In this document: piece by piece, positions 61,466-64,000 of the stretch
Numbering within the stretch: the first letter of the stretch is position 1
Layout of the letters: the number at the start of each line of letters is the position of its first letter
Assembly (NCBI GenBank): GCA_036263455.1
Contig: DATAGZ010000018.1
Span: 62,001-126,000 of the forward strand
Direction of reading: 5' to 3'
DNA from: DATAGZ01 sp036263455
Lineage (GTDB): Bacteria > Pseudomonadota > Alphaproteobacteria > Dongiales > Dongiaceae
DNA length: 64,000 nucleotides
Program-made: the position numbers and the translations under genes
The notes under the pieces: model-generated
Database searches by the model: none
The model's input: the letters and a program-made list of their open reading frames with translations, nothing else
What the model was told of the DNA's origin: nothing

Positions 61466-62805
61466 GCGCGGCGACCCTTGAGCCGCGTCTTGCGGATCAA
61501 TCCTTCATACTGATGCGCAAGCAGGTGGGAATGGATCTGCGCAACGGTATCCATCGTCACCGAAACGACGATGAGGAGCGAGGTTCCGCCGAAATAAAAG
61601 GGAATGGAATAACGCGACACCAGGATCTCGGGAAGAACGCATACCGCGGACAGATAGGCCGCGCCTATTACGGTCAGGCGCGTCAACACATAATCCAGAT
61701 ATTCGGCGGTATTTCGGCCGGGACGGATCCCCGGAACGAAACCGCCATATTTCTTTAGGTTTTCGGCAGTCTCTTCGGGATTGACTACGATCGCCGTATA
61801 GAAAAAAGAGAAAAAGACGATCAGGGCAACATAGAGCGCGATATAAAGCGGCCGGCCGTGGCCGAGGCTAGCCAGGATCCATTGCACCCAGGCGGGCGTA
61901 TTGGCATTGGTGCCGACAAAGCTGATGATCGTCAGAGGCAGCAACAGCAGCGAAGAGGCGAAGATCGGCGGTATGACTCCCGAGGCGTTGATTTTCAGCG
62001 GAAGGTGCGAGGACTCGCCACCGAACATGCGATTACCCACCTGCCGCTTGGGATATTGGACGATGATGCGTCGCTGTGCACGCTCGCAAAAGACGATTCC
62101 GGCGATCACTACGATCGCTAGCATCAGGACGATCGCCACGAACACGCCACTGATCGAGCCAGCGCGCAGCTGCTCGAGAAGCTGCACCAGCGCGAAAGGC
62201 AAACGCGCCACGATTCCTGAAAAAATGATAAGCGAAATACCGTTGCCGATCCCTCGCGCCGTGATCTGTTCACCTAGCCACATCAGGAATACCGTACCGC
62301 CCGTCAAGGTAACAGCGGTGGTAAGCTGGAATTGCAGGCCCGGATGGATCACCGCCGCGCCTCCATCGAGATTCTGCAAACCATTGGCGATGCCCCATGC
62401 CTGGGCAAAGGCCAGCACTACGGTTCCCATTCTCGTATATTGGTTGATCTTCTTGCGTCCGGCCTCGCCTTCCTTCTTGAGCGCCTCGAGCTGAGGAGAG
62501 ACCGATGTCAGGAGCTGCATAATGATCGATGCGGAAATGTAAGGCATAATGCCCAGCGCAAAGATCGTCATGCGCGACACGGCACCGCCCGCGAACATGT
62601 CGACCATGCCGAGCACACCACCGGAATGCTGTTGGAAAATCTGAGCGAAGATGTGGCCGTCGATGCCGGGAAGGGTGATATAAGCGCCGATCCGCGCTAC
62701 CACCAGCGCGCCCAGCGTGAACCAAATGCGCCGTTTCAACTCGGTCGCCTTCGAGAAGGCGCCCCAATTGATGTTGGCGGCTAATTGTTCCGCTGCCGAT
62801 GCCAT
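61462..62805 (-). CDS. secY: Preprotein translocase subunit SecY
   Basis: Ten-helix core channel of the Sec translocon, 447 residues. RIGAYITLPGID, FALGIMPYISASIIMQLLTS, YTRMGTVVLAFAQAWG, GIVFCERAQRRIIVQYPKRQ and KYGGFVPGIRPGRNTAEYLD are signature segments. It lies downstream of rplO in spc-operon order. Confidence 0.98.
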   Translation of the reverse strand: MASAAEQLAANINWGAFSKATELKRRIWFTLGALVVARIGAYITLPGIDGHIFAQIFQQHSGGVLGMVDMFAGGAVSRMTIFALGIMPYISASIIMQLLTSVSPQLEALKKEGEAGRKKINQYTRMGTVVLAFAQAWGIANGLQNLDGGAAVIHPGLQFQLTTAVTLTGGTVFLMWLGEQITARGIGNGISLIIFSGIVARLPFALVQLLEQLRAGSISGVFVAIVLMLAIVVIAGIVFCERAQRRIIVQYPKRQVGNRMFGGESSHLPLKINASGVIPPIFASSLLLLPLTIISFVGTNANTPAWVQWILASLGHGRPLYIALYVALIVFFSFFYTAIVVNPEETAENLKKYGGFVPGIRPGRNTAEYLDYVLTRLTVIGAAYLSAVCVLPEILVSRYSIPFYFGGTSLLIVVSVTMDTVAQIHSHLLAHQYEGLIRKTRLKGRRA

Positions 62806-62908
62806 ATCATCCTCCGCTTCTCCCTCCCGCAGGAGGGACCACTATACTCCCCTTCTAAAAAAGCCGCGAGCCCCCTTGACCGATTCAGGGACGCCGGAAA
62901 TCCAGAGC

Positions 62909-63433
62909 TCAGGCCGTGGGGGATTTTTTCTTGGCCGAACCCGCCTTCTTATCGGACTGTCCGGCGGCCGCCTTTTGCGCGGGGACGGTTAATTTGCCTC
63001 CAGCCTTCTCGATCGCGGCGATCGCGGCCTTGGACGCGCCCGCGGCTTCCACGACGAGCTTCGCCTGCAGCGTACCCTGGGCCAGGACGCGGACGCCATC
63101 GCGGATCCGGCTGAAGAGGCCGGCCTGCTTGAGCGTTTCCGCCGTAACGGTCTTGGCGGGATCGAGCCGTCCTTCATCGATCGCGCGTTGCAGCTGGCCG
63201 GTATTCACGATGGCGTAATCCTTGCGGAAAATGTTGGTAAATCCGCGCTTGGGTAGGCGCCGATAGATGGGATTCTGGCCGCCCTCGAAACCCGAGCCCG
63301 ACCAGCCAGAACGCGCGGTCTGACCCTTGCCGCCCCGCCCGCCAGTCTTGCCCTTGCCCGAACCGATGCCGCGTCCGACGCGGATCGCCTTCTTGCGGGC
63401 ACCGGGATTGTCGCGCAAATCGTTGAGTTTCAT
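62909..63433 (-). CDS. rplO: 50S ribosomal protein L15
   Basis: The protein has 174 residues. The Gly/Arg-rich start MKLNDLRDNPGARKKAIRVG and GGQNPIYRRLPKRGF are typical. The C-terminus has an Ala/Lys-rich extension (QKAAAGQSDKKAGSAKKKSP). It overlaps rpmD by 4 bp. Confidence 0.97.
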   Translation of the reverse strand: MKLNDLRDNPGARKKAIRVGRGIGSGKGKTGGRGGKGQTARSGWSGSGFEGGQNPIYRRLPKRGFTNIFRKDYAIVNTGQLQRAIDEGRLDPAKTVTAETLKQAGLFSRIRDGVRVLAQGTLQAKLVVEAAGASKAAIAAIEKAGGKLTVPAQKAAAGQSDKKAGSAKKKSPTA

Positions 63434-63627
63434 GACCGCTCCGCCTTCTTCTCTTGTACCGTCACCAGATGCCGGACCTTATTGACCATGCCGCGAATGG
63501 CGGGATTGTCATGATGGTCCTTGCTGCGACCGATGCGATTCAATCCAAGCGCAACCAGGGTCGCGCGCTGGTCCTTGGTTCTGCCGATCGGAGAACCGAT
63601 CTGGGTGATGGTGATCATTGCCGCCAT
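63430..63627 (-). CDS. rpmD: 50S ribosomal protein L30
   Basis: The protein has 65 residues. The ATG at 63627 has GAGGAAGAA upstream. ITITQIGSPIGRTKDQRATL and LNRIGRSKDHHDNPAIRGMV are diagnostic. It is 7 bp after rpsE. Confidence 0.97.
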   Translation of the reverse strand: MAAMITITQIGSPIGRTKDQRATLVALGLNRIGRSKDHHDNPAIRGMVNKVRHLVTVQEKKAERS

Positions 63628-63634
63628 TTCTTCC

Positions 63635-64000
63635 TCACGACGCCATCTGCTCGGTTTCGCGCTTGCCGAGAATATCGGTGACCTTCTTGCCGCGGCGCGC
63701 CGCCACCGAACGGGGGCTCTGGCTGCGCAGCAGGCCATCGAATGCCGCCTTGATCATGTTATGCGGGTTGGAGGAACCGGTCGATTTCACGACCACGTCG
63801 TGAATGCCCATCGCCTCGAACACCGCGCGTACCGGTCCACCGGCAATGATGCCGGTACCGGCGGGCGCCGCCCTCATGACGACCCGTCCCGAGCCGAATA
63901 ATCCGGTAATATCATGGTGCAGAGTCCGGCCCTCGCGCAGGGGGACGCGCACCATTTCCCGCTTGGCGTGCTCGGTCGCCTTGCGCACCGCCTCGGGCAC
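63635..64000 (-). CDS. rpsE: 30S ribosomal protein S5, C-terminal part (5' end outside the window)
   Basis: About 121 residues are visible. KATEHAKREMVRVPLREGRT then LHHDITGLFGSGRVVMRAAP and VFEAMGIHDVVVKSTGSSNP identify S5. The true start lies beyond position 64000; the GTG at the edge is internal. Confidence 0.97.
   Translation of the reverse strand: MPEAVRKATEHAKREMVRVPLREGRTLHHDITGLFGSGRVVMRAAPAGTGIIAGGPVRAVFEAMGIHDVVVKSTGSSNPHNMIKAAFDGLLRSQSPRSVAARRGKKVTDILGKRETEQMAS

Overview
The window is a chromosomal segment of an alphaproteobacterium, most like the Rhodospirillales/Acetobacterales in gene order, although the genus cannot be fixed from sequence alone. The signs are polyhydroxybutyrate metabolism (phaC, bdhA), the block rpmF-plsX-fabH-ihfA-merR, a ubiquinol-cytochrome c chaperone, the block purN-purM-DUF2066-PerM-Hda, an RpoH with the Q-K-K-L-F-F box, and spc-operon ribosomal genes. 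Genes are dense, with many 4-bp ATGA or GTGA overlaps.

Layout. 1-7.5 kb: end of homoserine dehydrogenase, an OmpA-like lipoprotein, phaC with a coupled PAS protein, a large RTX/FG-GAP secreted protein and a CigR-like exported protein. 7.7-18.3 kb: housekeeping genes (tRNA-Pro, merR, ihfA, fabH, plsX, rpmF, a cytochrome bc1 chaperone, bamE, bdhA, a patatin, a sugar-phosphate isomerase-like protein, rpoH, rluD, ltaE, tRNA-Glu). 18.3-36.2 kb: an accessory region that begins directly after tRNA-Glu. It holds a recombinase-like remnant, a tandem 20-bp repeat, an OppA-like binding protein, a decayed MFS gene and a frameshifted second copy of the start of ltaE. It then carries two modules. The first (21.5-30.0 kb) encodes a DRE-TIM aldolase, a small ORF coupled at both ends, an isopropylmalate-dehydrogenase/CinA fusion, a DUF1330 protein, an alpha/beta hydrolase whose nucleophile is Ala, a truncated dehydrogenase copy, an RraA-like protein, a DUF6282-like protein, a DMT transporter and a PaaK-like adenylate-forming ligase.

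The second module (30.2-35.8 kb) is the most interesting part. It has an ATP-grasp enzyme divergent from a tight operon of a membrane-anchored SGNH (DltD/AlgJ-like) protein, an MBOAT O-acyltransferase (DltB/AlgI-like), a class II seryl-tRNA-synthetase-like amino acid:[carrier protein] ligase and a small carrier protein. This is the logic of the Gram-positive dltABCD D-alanylation system, with the NRPS-type DltA replaced by a tRNA-synthetase relative. I infer a Gram-negative envelope aminoacylation system.

36.2-48.2 kb: a galactoside utilisation locus with an IlvD/Edd sugar-acid dehydratase, GH42 beta-galactosidase, 2-dehydro-3-deoxygalactonokinase, GH36 alpha-galactosidase, a complete sugar ABC transporter and a divergent IclR regulator with a palindromic operator candidate. 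48.2-51.1 kb: a ChrA-type transporter and a Tat-exported multicopper oxidase. 51.1-57.5 kb: purN, purM, a DUF2066 protein, a PerM-type protein, Hda, a phytanoyl-CoA-dioxygenase pseudogene and mltG. 57.5-64 kb: fabF-acpP-fabG-fabD joined directly to adk-secY-rplO-rpmD-rpsE, so fatty-acid genes lie where rpsM-rpsK-rpoA-rplQ usually follow adk.
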